A DNA stretch of 64,000 bases, from positions 283,204 to 347,203 of the forward strand of contig JAQGDQ010000223.1 in assembly GCA_030141605.1 (NCBI GenBank), read 5' to 3'. Position 1 is the first letter of the stretch. Each line of letters begins with the position of its first letter. A program made the position numbers and the translations under genes. The DNA is from Tubiluchus corallicola. Its lineage: Eukaryota > Priapulida > Priapulimorpha > Priapulimorphida > Tubiluchidae. The notes under the pieces are model-generated. The model had not been told where the DNA came from, ran no database searches, and saw only the letters and a list, made by a program, of their open reading frames with translations. Below are positions 26,253 through 39,674 of this stretch, one piece after another.

Positions 26253-26665
26253 GCGGTTTTGCTAATTAAATAATAGGTTGAAAACTTAATTAACGGTGGG
26301 CGAGCCCAACTATTGATGATATCACAAATGAACATAATTTTCAACGGCGCAAACATTTCATGAACGAATTTCAAGTGTTTACGAAAGCGACAACTGAAGC
26401 ACAGTGCTACTGTACAACATTCAGTGTGATATACACTGTTTAAAATTCAACTTTCAAATTTAGCGCCGTATTCACGTATGAACTGTGCACTACGTCACAA
26501 ATGAAACCTCTGAAATGCATGTAACAACGAAGAGCTGCCCAGAATGCGAAATTACGATTTTGTGGTAATAATTTTTTCGCGTAAGTCATTCTCGAAAAAA
26601 TTGTATATTCCCTTTCAGGCAATTCCGATTTTCCTTTAAGGCAAAAGAAACGAGTTCCTCTTCGC
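26253..26665 (+). repeat. Four-copy dispersed repeat, copy A (internally deleted)
   Basis: Shares ACTTAATTAACGGTGGGCGA, GCCCAACTATTGATGA and the GTGGTAATAATTTTTTCGCG block with copies at 28090, 37190 and 60150. It lacks the middle GGGCACTAG segment. No protein is encoded. Confidence 0.7.
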
Positions 26666-26963
26666 ATCGTATGCAAAATGTCATGATTCATAAAGCCAGT
26701 TCTAACTAATAAGAATGCATGCTAATGATTTTAGGCCTGCAGAAAGGGATTACCTCTAAGTCAAAACGAATCCTTATCTTCTTGAATTTTGAAAGGACAT
26801 TATAGGGCTTAACTATAAAATTTGCTGGCAAGCGGTACGATATACAGTGAAGAAAAATCAGAAAACTGCATTGAAATTACGAAAGAAAGGGCGTTGAGTA
26901 GCGTTTACCTAACATACGGAATGTGTATGCATTTTGTGTTACACATCTGCGGAATGTCTGGTG

Positions 26964-27256
<293 letters not shown>

Positions 27257-28089
27257 AATTGAGCAGCCTTGTATATAGTGCTTGTAAAGTTCACGTACTA
27301 AGCGTAAAGCCATATTCCAAATATTTGTTAGTGGCAATAAAGTATTTACTTATTTCAAGTACTTCAACTAATATTTCTGTAATTTATCAGCCTGTAAATA
27401 GAGGCCTCGTTTGTACACACACATTTGTACATATTTACGAAATAAAGAATTACCATCATCATCAATTTTTTTAAGCTGCAGAACAGTCACTCATACTTAA
27501 AAGTCGTTGAATTTAAGTTTGTGTGCGTGTTAAGCACGAAAATCTGCGATAGGTTAGAATACAGTAACTAAGCCAAGTTCATGGTTCTTGCTTTCCTGTC
27601 TGTGCGTATATACGTATCATGTACATTATGGTGCAACATCTTTCTAAGCTCTAAAACAGCAAAACGATGGTTATTTTTATAGCAATAATTGTTGTTACTA
27701 ATCGTAGCGTTTACAGAATCTTGTAAACATTTGCATATTAACTTATAGTATGTGTACTTATTTACTTAGCTACTGGGATATTCGTACGAAAAGATAAAAG
27801 GATACAAATAATATTACGCATGCGTAGTAAAGAGTATATACGAGTTAACCTTCGGGCATTGGCCTCTAAAACTTCTACTGAATGACTCATGCTCAAATAA
27901 ATAAGTCTCATGGGGTCACGTGAGAGAAAAGATTTTGCTTTTTATTCTAAAGGAATCGAAATATTATGTATTTCATTTTCAATATACATGTATATATTAT
28001 GGTCTAGAATTCCGATTGTGTGATGTAATCGACCCTTTTCACATGTGGGAAACTTTCCAAAGGGCATTTGGTTTGTTCGCATGTGCCAA
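27257..28089. other. Intergenic sequence, nothing recognised
   Basis: AT-rich with no supported exon. Confidence 0.4.
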
Positions 28090-28690
28090 AAGACATTAAA
28101 GGAAACCTAGACCCAACTGAAACTGTACGTCAAAACACTCTACTTTTTAAAATACTGAACGGTAACACACTATTTTTTCAAGAATGACTTACGTTAAGAA
28201 TTATTACCACACAAACGCAATTTCGTCTTCGCGCGGCTAGTTCTTCCCTGTTACGCGCGCTTCGCTATTCGTTAGTTAGATGGGCACTAGCACCCGCATT
28301 TCGGAAACGCGTTGCACAAAAAAAACAAGAGCTGTACCTCTCAGATCTGAGATGCTCGTTTGTGATATAGTGCACACACTCGAGAGCTCATGCGTAATCA
28401 CTGCAGTAAATTTGAAATTAGAATTTTAAACTTAAATTTGACAAGTTTTTGTATGCCACACTGAATGATGTACAGTAGCACTGTATTCAATTTTTGCGTC
28501 CGAATACACGTGCAATACGCTCGTGGAATGTTTGTCCAGTTAAAAATTGTGTTCATTTATGATGTCATCACTAGTTGAGCTCGGTCGGCGTTAATTAAGT
28601 TTTTAATCTATTATTTAATTATCAGAAATGCTTTAACAGTATTATTGGTGTTAAAATGTACACTTTTTGCCGTATTTCAAATGGGGTAGG
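28090..28690 (-). repeat. Four-copy dispersed repeat, copy B
   Basis: Inverted relative to copies A and D. It contains GATGGGCACTAGCACCCGCA, TTTCGGAAACGCGTTGCACA and GATGTCATCACTAGTTGAGC, all shared with copy C at 37190. Confidence 0.8.
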
Positions 28691-30401
28691 ATGTAGGGTC
28701 GTCCTAAAAGATTATCATTTACAAGTTTGTCTCTGCGCTTGCGTCAGTAAATAATAGCAAACAATCAAGGAAGTTATAACTATAGTTTAGAAGACTGTCA
28801 CATTATCCGCACAGCCGCACAGCCATGCCCGTCCTCTGACAGCCAAGCTAATAATACTAGATTGATTGCTTTCATATTCCGAACCGGGCCAACACGGACA
28901 TTCAAGATATTAGCATCAGAGCATGAAAAATTAGTCCCTGAATATCCTTGAATATTTGAAATGTTCTTCTCTTAGGTTACTTGGTTGTACTAATCTTCAC
29001 TAGTACTTAGAAGCCGAGTTTTATCCACAGAGATTGTCTCTAATTAGTTGCCCTGTTTCCCAGGCCAATACAATCGATATCCTGCCACATGCAGTTAGCC
29101 ATAAGGGCAATATAAATTGCAAGTGAGATGCAATTTACAGCAACTGAGATGCTATTGATGTTTGTTTGTGGAAAATCCTGGAAAATAATGATAGAACTGT
29201 TGTTGTGTTTTTGGGTGGGTCAAGCTCCATAGCTGCATTTTACATTTACCAAAGACGATTACTGAGTAAGCTCTAACTTCCTACTAAGTAACTAAAGCAT
29301 TTTGACATCCACCAAAAGCGAGAAAGAGAGTTAGATATCTCAGTAGACAGTATGATACCAATGATGGAATAAACTTATTACTGAATTTTTAAAAACAAAC
29401 ATTTCCGACAGAAAGAAATTTCAAAAATCTGGGTTTGAACCAAAAAACTTTCTAACTAAACATGAAGTTGAACCGTAGACAACTGCACAATCCATTGGTT
29501 TTGCTTTAAATCTAAGACCAAAGGTCCCTGGTTCAAATCCTGACTTTTCACATTTCCTTCCTTTCAAGTTTGGCTTCAAAATTCCAATAATAATATTATG
29601 CATTCATTCACTCAGTTATTAATAACCTTGAAATTATTAATAATTACTTACAAAAGCCAGTGTTTATATGTAAAGAAACTGAATGAAATAAGTTGCAGTA
29701 CTGTAGATGAGGCATGGAATAGTTTTACAGTTGTAGTACTCAACTTGAACTTAAGTTCATGTTGATTTGAAGGTTACAGTTGCAGTGCTCAGCTCGAAAT
29801 TGATGTTCAAGTTGATCTGAAAAAAGGATGTATAGCACACTCACTAATAAAAACTTCAGGCCCAGCCAACCCGTTCACTAGTTCGCCTGTGTAATAGCTC
29901 TAATAGTGCAAACGTGAACAGTCGTAAATGATGCTACGACTCGCGCGGATGCACATGATAGAGTTCCAGGCATTCATAATGCAAACAAGACGTTTTATCG
30001 CAAAATAACAGGCTTTGCGCTTGTGTTTTCTTAGCGTGCATAGCTGGTCTGATTATGCTTCCAAAAAGATCGTATGCACAATGTGAAATCGTTAATTTAT
30101 AAAATAATTATTGATTATAATGATTTTAACTAAGTAGTATTGTTGATCCAAAGTAATGTTTGACTCAAACGACGATATGATTAAATAGACAGAGGAGAAA
30201 TAAATAAGAATGTGACGAATTTTAATACAATTACAAAGAAGATACACTGCTATATTTACATAACTTTGCAAACCCCACAAAATTGTTTTATGTCATAATC
30301 GCTTTTGATCTTATTTTTAAATACCGTCTAATAAATACCACAAAACAATTGAAGACGTCGCTTACTTATGGGTTTAATTTGGCAAAAAACTCATTTCTTA
30401 C
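28691..30401. other. Intergenic sequence with a tRNA-like box B
   Basis: A perfect box B (GGTTCAAATCC, 29530-29540) follows a weak box A-like stretch, but no cloverleaf could be drawn. It is probably a SINE relic. No exon. Confidence 0.35.
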
Positions 30402-30596
30402 CTGATGCGTGTGAAACGTTTGCGGTGCGTCACGTTTGGTGTTACCTCCTTCTACATGTTTCCTTAGTGTAACCGAATAAAAGTATATTAAAATATCAGC
30501 TCCAGCAGCTGCTGCATACTGCAACTGAACTTCTTCCCCAGAACCTGAGGTTGCCAATGCGCAAGTCCTCTTTGCACAAGAATTTTTAAGTGCCAT
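30402..30596 (-). CDS. Candidate first coding exon, unidentified protein
   Basis: 65 codons from an ATG at 30596, ending at a strong donor CAG|GTAAGAA in phase 0. The peptide begins MALKNSCAKRTCALATSGSG and ends DAPQTFHTHQ. Base composition is near-balanced in an AT-rich setting, which supports coding. Later exons were not found downstream on the minus strand. No family is recognised and no signal peptide is obvious. Confidence 0.4.
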
Positions 30597-31960
30597 TATA
30601 TGTTCTTAGCGAAAGTAAGCTTGCGCCATCTATTTGTCAGTGCAAGAATCTAACATTAATAATGCAATACTTGGCCATTTATTTAGCAAAAAGACACTAA
30701 TATGGGTTAGCAGTGAAGAATAGTACAATTGACTATTGCACCGAGAAAGAATCCTAACTGTAGGGCGATTAGTACGTGATTTATATTGTGTTAGTAAAAC
30801 AAAAAACAAGTCTCAATGACAAACTTATAAAGAGGTTTATTTCACTGCGTACTTTAGACATATTTAGAAGTTTTCAAATGTTTGCTCAGTTATGAAGATT
30901 TCACTTTTTTCTTGTGTATGAAAAATTCTTCGGAAGGTGTACACAAAATTTTACTTAGCTGTTAATGATCAGTTTAATGGATCAAATCGGTCCAAACGCA
31001 GTGACATCTATTAAATCAAATTCTTTCACATGGTTCAACTTATTTTAGTAAAACAAATATAATAAACAGTAAATTCAGTTACTGAATTATGGAGAAAAGC
31101 CGAGATTTCAACATTATGTTGTAAAGACAGTTAGCAGATGTAATATTAAATGGGCTACACGGCCAGCTTCTGCTTTGGGACTCATGGTAAATGTCTTGAC
31201 TGCAGTCAGGGATCGACAGCTTTGAAATGCAGTGGTTTGGCAATGTTCAGACTTATCCTACCGAATACTTCAAATTTACTGTTATAATACTTTATAATAT
31301 TCAAGTTGACCTTAACAATGGCATTGTTAACAATATCTTGTGCTAGTTGTCGTTTATACATAACACGACTGTGATTGATCACCTGTTGATCATTATCAAT
31401 TTTCTGCTCAGAGTCGAAGCGTTTGAACTTAAAAGTTATAGAAAATTAGAGTTCTCTGTACCAAGTGAACTTTCACCCATTTAAAGCTACGTAAAGAGTT
31501 GTTGACTTTCCGCAAGACCAATGCATGCAATTATCTCTGTTAGACAAGAATCATTTAACTTTGCAAACATGTTAAATCTCGAAAAATTGAGAATTGGGAT
31601 GCGCACATTGTTAAAAACGAATTATGTCACTTCTTGAGATTCTGCTTCATAGCAGAATCTTCTTGATTTACCTCTGCAGAATCTGCTTGATTTACCCGGG
31701 TTTTAATTTTTATTTCTTTGCTTTGTTAATAGCTCGCACACGCACGAAACCAGTGTCAGGAAACTCATAGCACGCACTCCCCAGGTAGGGGATTTACGTT
31801 TGTAGGTGATCCGTCACCCTGGGTCAATGTTCGCGGAGTGGGCGGGGACTTTCGTTAGGCTGAATTTCGTTCCACAGTTTTTCAGATAGGGTCATAATTT
31901 TTGGTGTGTGGGTAGAGCTCTTGTACACGGCTGAATACAGGCCGCTTGCGTATTTCCTTC
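30597..31960. other. Intergenic sequence with a small repeat cluster
   Basis: AT-rich without exons. At 31637-31660 a perfect 10-bp hairpin (AGATTCTGCT, TCAT, AGCAGAATCT) is followed by a 24-bp direct repeat to about 31697. Confidence 0.5.
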
Positions 31961-31964
31961 CTTC

Positions 31965-32159
31965 ATACCTACCTACCTATCTACCTACCTACCTACCTAC
32001 CTACCTACCTACCTACCTACCTACCTACCTACCTACCTACCTACCTACCTACCTACCTACCTATCTATATGCCTACCTATCTACCTACCTACCTGCCTAT
32101 CTACCTACCTACCTACCTACCTAACTACCTACCTACTTACCTACCTACCTACCTACCTA

Positions 32160-32195
<36 letters not shown>

Positions 32196-32362
32196 CGTAG
32201 CTACCTACTAGCTACGTATTAGTGAGATTGAGAGTAGTGTTCATCTTTAATAATGCACGGAGTAGCGAGAGTACTAGGTAGTTAGATAGATAGATAGATA
32301 GATAATTAGCAGTCAACCAAACAGACAGACAGACAGACAGGAAGGTAGGTAGATAGATAGCA
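31965..32362. repeat. Tetranucleotide array with opposite-strand blocks
   Basis: (CTAC)n with CTAT and CTGC variants (31965-32197) is followed by a GTAGCTACCTACTAGCTAC hairpin. Then come (TAGA)n, (CAGA)n and (GGTA)n (about 32276-32360), whose pattern is the complement of the first block. Thr-Tyr-Leu-Pro frames are artefacts. Confidence 0.95.
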
Positions 32363-35300
32363 AGTTGATTTGTAATATGACTGACAGTGCCCCTGCAAAA
32401 ATGAAGTGCATCAATTGTACTGTTTAAAGTATGCAATGCCAAATTACTCTACATCTTTTCTCAATATGTGAGAAGCTTAGACTACGTATGTTTAAAATTT
32501 GACTGTTGATTTACAATAAAACAATAAACTTAACGGTAGTGCGTGCATAAAGGCCAATATAGCTCTTCCAAGTTTAAAAGTTGCGCAAATGTGTATTCTG
32601 GCAATTTTAATTTAACATTTGTGATATTATTATGAAAATCCACAAGCAAATGTCTAAAACTCGAATATACACTTCTACCAATGAGAAAAGGCAACATTAG
32701 CATTAATAACGGCTATTTTAGCGACTTACATCTAGGTAATACAAGTAAGAATGCTTCATACAACTAACAAACAAGATGTCTGGTGTCGGAACTAGCTTTC
32801 CAAATGGAAGCAATTATTTAACCTTTTACTATATAAAATCTTGTAAATTTTTTAAGTTATAGGTAAATGAAATTACTTACTGTATAAAGTATTGTAAAAT
32901 GTATTCAGACAATGACTAAAGCCAGATGAATAACGAATAACTAATTGTTTAGGTGTTCAGTTGATAAGCGTCCTGTCAGCCCAGGCAGGCCTTTCGCGAT
33001 TTAACGTTTGAGTAGCACAGTTTTCGAACCTTTGTCTTGCTGGACGAGGAAATGTGTCGTTTGCGGCTAATGCGTTTGGTTGCCCTTGCATAAGTAATTA
33101 ACTCTTTCTTGTACACGGAACAAGTTTTCTGCATAATGTGATAATGTAGTAGTTAGACTTGAGAGAGACCGAAACAAGCGAACAGAAACTTTCTTTACTT
33201 GTTTTAATAAAATCAGAATGCATATATGATTTTCAATGTCTTCAATGCGTTTTAACAGCCCTTCCTCCTCTAACGAATTCTAATGAATCATCATTATTTC
33301 GTCAGTTAAATTTACCATCTTACTTTCTAATCTGTGAATAATAGTATTTTCGACAACTGTTTGATTGTTGGGTGATGACGTCAGAAATTCGGGTGCTTGG
33401 GAGTTTATAATTAGCACATCTGAACCTACACAAGTAATTACACTCTCTGTATTACTATGATCGGACTGGGTGTTTTTTTTCACCTTTATACCGTCTTTTA
33501 CGAGCTCCGCTAGATCACTTTCACACGTGTATATGCGTCGTTGATGCGATTCATAAGCAGTAATTTGATAGTCAGGTAATTTTACTGCAGCAATAATGCA
33601 CCCACGAATTGCATAATGAAATATCTTTATGTCATTATAACGAGATAGCTATGTCGTAATAACGATATAATAAATTGTTATAACAAAGTTGTATTGTAAC
33701 GAGGTAGTAAGTCGTTATAACAAAATAGTTGTGTCTTTCTAACCAGATAATTGTATGTTTGGTCGAAAAAATTGACACTAATGGAGCTCGTACAATAGTT
33801 TATGTCGTCAAACTTCAAAAAAAATAATGATGATGCATTTAAAACATGATTGTTGATAAGATTTGTGGCATGATTATTGTGCTCTTGAGAGCGAGACAAA
33901 TATATGTTCAAAAATGCCTTTTTTATCATGACAGGGGAGCTCGAACCTTGTGTTGCAAGAGAAGGATTTGAGCTCGTCGTTGCCGGGATTAATTTTTTAG
34001 GGGACAGTTTCTATGTTGCAATTCAACAGATGCTAGACAACTCAGCTCAGTTCACCGAGTTCACTTTGTGCATGGTGCGTACAATGCAGTCGAACAACGG
34101 CATAAAAATGATTTTTGTCTTATTGCATTTTGTACGTGCTTCTGATTGGCAGAAGAATTAGTATGACTGAATAAAGGTTAACTTGCATATGTGGGGCGTT
34201 CTCTTACGCAATAAATGAGATTGTTATATGGGTACCGTCCCGAATTGCGAGTGTTGGGCGTTTTCGTTATGACACCACAAACACTTTATTTCTGGTGAGC
34301 ATATCACAGACATGTATTCCAAATAAGAGCAAACGAAACAGTTTTTAATATTACTGATAAATTCTAGGTTTAATACAGTTTACGGTCAGAACCGAAAGCA
34401 ATTTACTCTAATTCAAAAGCTCCAAAGCTCGAGCAAGGGGTGGAATCTTACTTGGCCACTTCTACAATGCTTGTGAGGTGTGCCGGAACCGTGTGCGGTT
34501 ACTTCTCCAATCCTAGTGGAGTGTACTGGAGTTCTGACCGTGGAGCTTGTGGAACTACCATTGATACAAGGTCTGGTCATTGCCTGCTTGTTTCTGCACC
34601 AGATCTCCCGAATTTCCGTTTACAGCAGTAAGTCAGATAAACGAATAATAGCCAGTTCCCTGCTGTTTTAGCCTTACGGCTCGAACACCTAACCCTTTAA
34701 TGTGTCAGTGGACTTTAATCACTTTCTGCCGCCATGATAATTATGTCTTGACTTCAATTATTAGCAGACATTCATCAGAAGCCATATTGGACGACTTCAC
34801 TGGCTTAGCACGTTCGACACACTGTGTTGAACCTGATTTCAATTTCTAGAACAGGTAAAAGTCGACGACTTTGTCCTTTAACATAACTGTTTATTGGCTA
34901 GATAGCTTTCAGTTGAGCGTATAACCAATCACTTGCTTTCTTGTAAAGGAGATCTAAGACAGGTATGAGGTGGGACATTTCCCAGAGTTAACTAGATGCA
35001 TGCTCATATGCCTACAGTCACAAACTTGTTTTATTATAGTAGATAAATTCGCTTAATGAGTAATTAATTAATGACTTATTCAATTAACATAAGCAATTAA
35101 TTAAATTAAGCTATTAATGCAGCCTAAGTACAGAATATACACAAAATCATATTAGAATACAGTCAACGATATTAAAAGGGGTTGCAATTCATTCCCAACT
35201 GGCATTTAACTTAAAGCTATAGCTACAGAAATTTAATTGAAATTAAAAATTAATTTAAAATTAAAATTTAATTAAGTATTTATTAGCTGTCAGGAATCCA

Positions 35301-35484
35301 AAGATTCGATGAAAAGACGACTACCAAAACACATGTACCTTTAATTTAATATTTTTAACAATTACTAAACTTTTTATTCCGAGGCAAGGTAAAGATGATG
35401 AATAAAGAACAAACGTCATTTTTAAATGATTCAGCAACACAGTCAAAGCCAACAACATAACACGAATACATGAATATGTTACAA
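32363..35484. other. Intergenic sequence with a minisatellite
   Basis: No supported exon. Frames at 34440-34671 end near a GTAAGT-like site but their family is unknown. AT-rich TTAATTAA variants fill 35040-35280. Confidence 0.4.
33610..33735. repeat. Degenerate minisatellite, TTATAACGAGATAG-like unit
   Basis: Variants of GTTATAACGAGATAG separated by TTATGTCG-like spacers recur about five times with a period of roughly 25 bp. Confidence 0.6.
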
Positions 35485-36070
35485 GATGACTATAGGGGTA
35501 TAGTAGAAAAGCAATGACAGGTATTACAGTTCACACCAAGATAAAGCAAAGAGGTTAACGCGTAAAAAGCGATATACAGCGACACATATGAATTAATGCA
35601 CCAAAAAATTTGTACTAACGACGCAGAACATCACTCCAGAAGAGCTCAACCAAAGACTTCAAGTCCATATTCTTTGTTTTCTCAGCCTCAACTGCAAGGA
35701 TCTTCAGATCACTCAGTCGACACTGACTCATTGTACTGCGAAGAGCATTCTTGATAAATTTAAGAGCAGAAAAGGATCTCTCACAAGAGCAAGACGGGCA
35801 AAGTCAGAAGCAACTGGTATGCGATGGAGATCATTGGGCAAAGTTCGTCCTGTCCAGAAGAAATTATATAACAGTATACTGAGTGAATGCAGTTTGTGTC
35901 AACATGTTCAGGAACAGAGCCTGCAGTGGGAGATTTCACCGTTCCTCAAAATTTTGCACCTTATTGGTCTCATTACAAGCAGCCGAAACCCTTAAAATTT
36001 TTGACATTTTGTAAAAAATTGGGGGGCGCCTGCCCCCCCCCCCGGGCCCCTATAGCACGACGCCACTGGT
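35485..36070 (-). mobile_element. Decayed hAT transposon with hATC domain fragment
   Basis: On the minus strand the element starts CAGTGGCGTCGTGCTATAGG, followed by G and C runs. It ends near 35490 with a related CTATAGGGG block. Between them (about 35620-35790) frames read CERSFSALKFIKNALRSTMS, QCRLSDLKILAVE and LKSLVELFW, the C-terminal dimerisation (hATC) domain of hAT transposases. The catalytic core is missing and stops lie upstream, so the copy is dead and internally deleted. Confidence 0.85.
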
Positions 36071-37189
36071 GACATTACTTATTGGTTTCTCATAAAACTT
36101 AATATCACTGCAAAAACAAAATGGATTATGTTCTATAACATTTATACAATAATCGCACTTAACATGTGATGTGGCGGACTCACGAAAATCTATGCTTTTA
36201 CAAGCGTAAACCTTTGTTTTCAATAAAAGTATGTCAAACCGCGCTTTGTAGAAAATTCAACATGTCGCCTATATCAAGATAACCTGAACACTGTGTTTAC
36301 ATAGTTTTTATCACGGTAAATTAAAGTAAAAAATGTTCATTGAAATAAAAACCTTTAAAGATTCTTTGCTGACAGATTTTTTGTTTACTTTGTAGAGCAC
36401 TCAGACAATTGATGAATACGGTTGTTACCTTTAATTTCAATTCGGCCACAAGACAAAAAAAATCTAGCAGGAGGGCGTACTGCATGAATTACTCGCAGAC
36501 TGATGCTAATATGCTTAAATTAGAAATTAACTTCAAGTTACTTAATTTTTTCAATTATTGAGAATATACTGAGTGATTCAAAAAATGCTGAGTGATTCAA
36601 AAAATGTGCCGAAGTTTAGACTACAGTCAATAATTATTAAGAACAAGTAGACTAGAAGGTTAAAGTTTCTCTATGTCGTAACGCGACACGTTAGCTTTTG
36701 ATTGTGATAGGCAGGTGTTTATAGTTATAGCTGCAGTGGTTTTTTAAGTCATGATAGAAACGCTTTTGCATGCAAAAAAGTTAAATGTGGGAACAATGTT
36801 AGCTAATCATCAATTTAAAAACACACACACACGCACGCACGCACGCTAACACACACACACACACACATATAAAAATCATGTTAGATGTACAGTAGTGTTT
36901 AAAATTGTGTAGGGTGCATTTTATATATTTGTTTGTAGGCTGGTATTGATTTTAATGTATTGTCGGTAATATTAGCTTCAAATATATTTTCTATATTATA
37001 AATACCGACGTGAAATAAATTTTCGGTGTCTATATAGAGCCTAATGTGTTTCTATACTTAAGTTTTAATACTAGTTCCTACACCATTTTATCTATTCTAA
37101 TAATGTGGTGCCATCTGTTGAAAGTGGTGCCACCTACTGGAACTAAAAATGGGAAATGAAAGCATATCGTAACTACGTCCTTTATACAG
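36071..37189. other. Intergenic sequence with small repeats
   Basis: Includes a tandem 18-mer (about 36569-36606, TGAGTGATTCAAAAAATG), a dispersed repeat piece at 36765-36825 and an AC-rich tract at 36822-36868. No exon. Confidence 0.5.
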
Positions 37190-37815
37190 TGGTAAAAAAC
37201 AGGCGTTAATTACGTCACAAAATAGTAAACTGAATTTTTGAAAGAAAATCCTTGTTTAAGAAAAACTGCACCCAAGGTCAAAACAATCTACTCTTTAAAA
37301 TATTAAACGGAAACGTACTATTTTTTTCAAAAATGGCTTACGTGAAAGGATTATTACCGCATAAACACAATTTCGCGTCACGCGGCTAGTTCTTCGCTGT
37401 TACATGCATTTCGTTATTCGTTAGATGGATGGGTACTAGCGCCTGTACTTCGGAAACACGTTGCACAAAAAACAGATGCTGTACCTCTCACTTCATGCGT
37501 GAGCACAGCAGTGACTTTGAAATTTGTATTTTTATGCTAAAACTTGCCGAGTTTTAGTACAACGCACTGAACTTCTTACAGAAGCAGTGTACTTCAATCT
37601 TCGCTACTGCAAACACGTGCAACACGCTCATAGAACGTTTGTGCTGTCGAAAATTATGTTCGTTTGTGATGTCATTAATAGTTTGGCTCGCCTGCCGTCA
37701 ATTAAGATTTTAATCCATTATTTAATTATCAGAAACGCTTTTGCAGTATTGCTGGCGTTAAAATTTAGACTTTTTGCTTCAGTTGAAAGTGGGGTAGTAT
37801 ATGAAAAATCATCTT
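37190..37815 (-). repeat. Four-copy dispersed repeat, copy C
   Basis: Same orientation as copy B, sharing GGGTACTAGCGCCTGTACTT and GATGTCATTAATAGTTTGGC blocks. Its far end extends to the GATGATTTTTCATATACTAC block also seen at 60129 in copy D. Confidence 0.8.
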
Positions 37816-38701
37816 CTTTAATTAAATGAATTGTGGATTGTCATACTACTAATTAGTTAAATTGCTGTCCTGTTATCATAAGAGATGACGTAGTCCAAAA
37901 ACTTTTCTTGAACTAGTATTTAACTTGAACTAGTTTAGTACTGATTGAGATTTCTGCTTTGGGCCTAAAGTAGCAAAAAAGTTGCCAATGAAGCCTAAGC
38001 GTATCTGCGATTGGAGGTTATACTAAGCCTAACACGCGGCTGTGCTTATCTCAACCATAGGGGGAGATGGGTCGCCCCAGGTTTGAAAGCTTGAAATCTT
38101 TCAATGAGAGAATGAGCAATGGGTTTTTGACAGTTTTTATTGTAATTTTTAAAAATCTAAACAATAATATAATCAGCCGACGAGAAATTGACTAATTGTT
38201 CCTTTTTCCCGATAAACATGAGATGGTTTTCGTGTGCGATTTCAGCAATTTGATTGGGGAAAAAGTTTAGTAAACCAAAAATCGTCGATCCACGATCAGT
38301 AATCACCGAGTAGCGTGATTACTAAAATACACGTACTACAAAAAGTACGAAAATGTCAAATAACTTACACAAAAAGGCGGCATAATGTGCAAAAAACGCC
38401 GAATAGCACTTTTTAGTTGTAAAAAGACCGTTTTATTTCAGTCTACTCTGCCTTCCTCAAAAACGCTGATTTACTGGTACGCTAAACAGCCATCAGCTTT
38501 TTTGTATTTTCCAACTGACAAGCTGCCTATGTTCTACAGTACCTTAACCTCTATAACCTCTTTAAGTTGTCTATAACCTTATGCTTTAATTCAGTAAAAG
38601 CTGCTACGGGCTTTGCGTTATAAATGAGGACTAGGTAGAATGTTCGCGTATTATTGATTATACGTGTATTTGTACGCAAACTTTTTGCGGGGCCTTTGCT
38701 A
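37816..38701. other. Intergenic sequence, nothing recognised
   Basis: No supported exon or repeat. Confidence 0.4.
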
Positions 38702-38779
<78 letters not shown>

Positions 38780-38804
38780 TTTTTTTTTTTTTTTTTTTTT
38801 TTTA
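38702..38804. repeat. (ATT)n plus poly-T
   Basis: About 26 ATT units run into 23-24 T. Confidence 0.97.
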
Positions 38805-39674
38805 TTTCTGTTGGTGTCGCTGTTGTTGTTTGTGTTAGGTGGGTGAATAAAGTCAATACTTGCCAGATGCTATAAAATCAATTCAACTTTCTAAACAAGA
38901 GAGGTGCTACTAGTTTCAGCACATTTGAAACCTAAAAGCGCTGAAAACAAGCAAATTCGATTTCGTTTGGCGAAACCAACTATTTCCATCTAAATGTCGG
39001 TAAATTCCAGACGAAATGCGGCAATCTGTAATAATAATTGTCAGACTGAAGCCTCGATGAATCAATATCTGCTTGTAACCAAGTCTGCGTAAGTCTTCGG
39101 AAAGTATCCACTGAACGTGGTCTGTGTGAAAGCCAGTTTGCTTTAATTGATGCAAATTAAGATAAACAATGCGTAGATTTAGATCCGCTGAAGTGCAGGA
39201 AAGCAGGGCTACTGCAAAAATAGGTTAAACACGCACGTATAGTCAGTTGTGATGTACTCAGCGTCTATGAAAATTTTCTTTTTGGTGTAAATTGAAGGGT
39301 TCAATGATACCTTACGCATTATGTTATAAAGCGGAGTTCGTACAAATGTGTTTTGCTAACAATGAACGTCAAAGCAGGTGCAGATGGTCGGTCTTGTACA
39401 AAGAAATTAAAGGTTTTTCTTAAACGCACATTATTTCCTAATAACGCAAGACGCACTTGGCGTTTTCAACATTAAGAAGAATAATTACAAGTGTTGTAAA
39501 TTACTCACACAGTTGTATTTATTGTCATACTTTGAAAAACGTCAACAAGTGATATATGGAGAAATCAACTTTTAATACAATTATATGGCAAGGCAAAAAA
39601 ACAAAACATAAACAAAAATTTCACACAATAAGAGGCTTTATCTTTAACAACACAGAAACCAGGTACTAAATTAG
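38805..39674. other. Intergenic sequence, nothing recognised
   Basis: The minus frame at 38916-39155 is open but shows no family resemblance. Confidence 0.4.

Noticed and set aside
29490-29550. tRNA gene with box B GGTTCAAATCC
   Set aside because: No matching box A and no cloverleaf; likely a SINE relic.
31906-32200. Thr-Tyr-Leu-Pro repeat frames
   Set aside because: CTAC tetranucleotide repeat artefact.
34440-34671. Plus frames with a GTAAGT-like site near the end
   Set aside because: Two frames are open, neither resembles a known family and no acceptor is clear.
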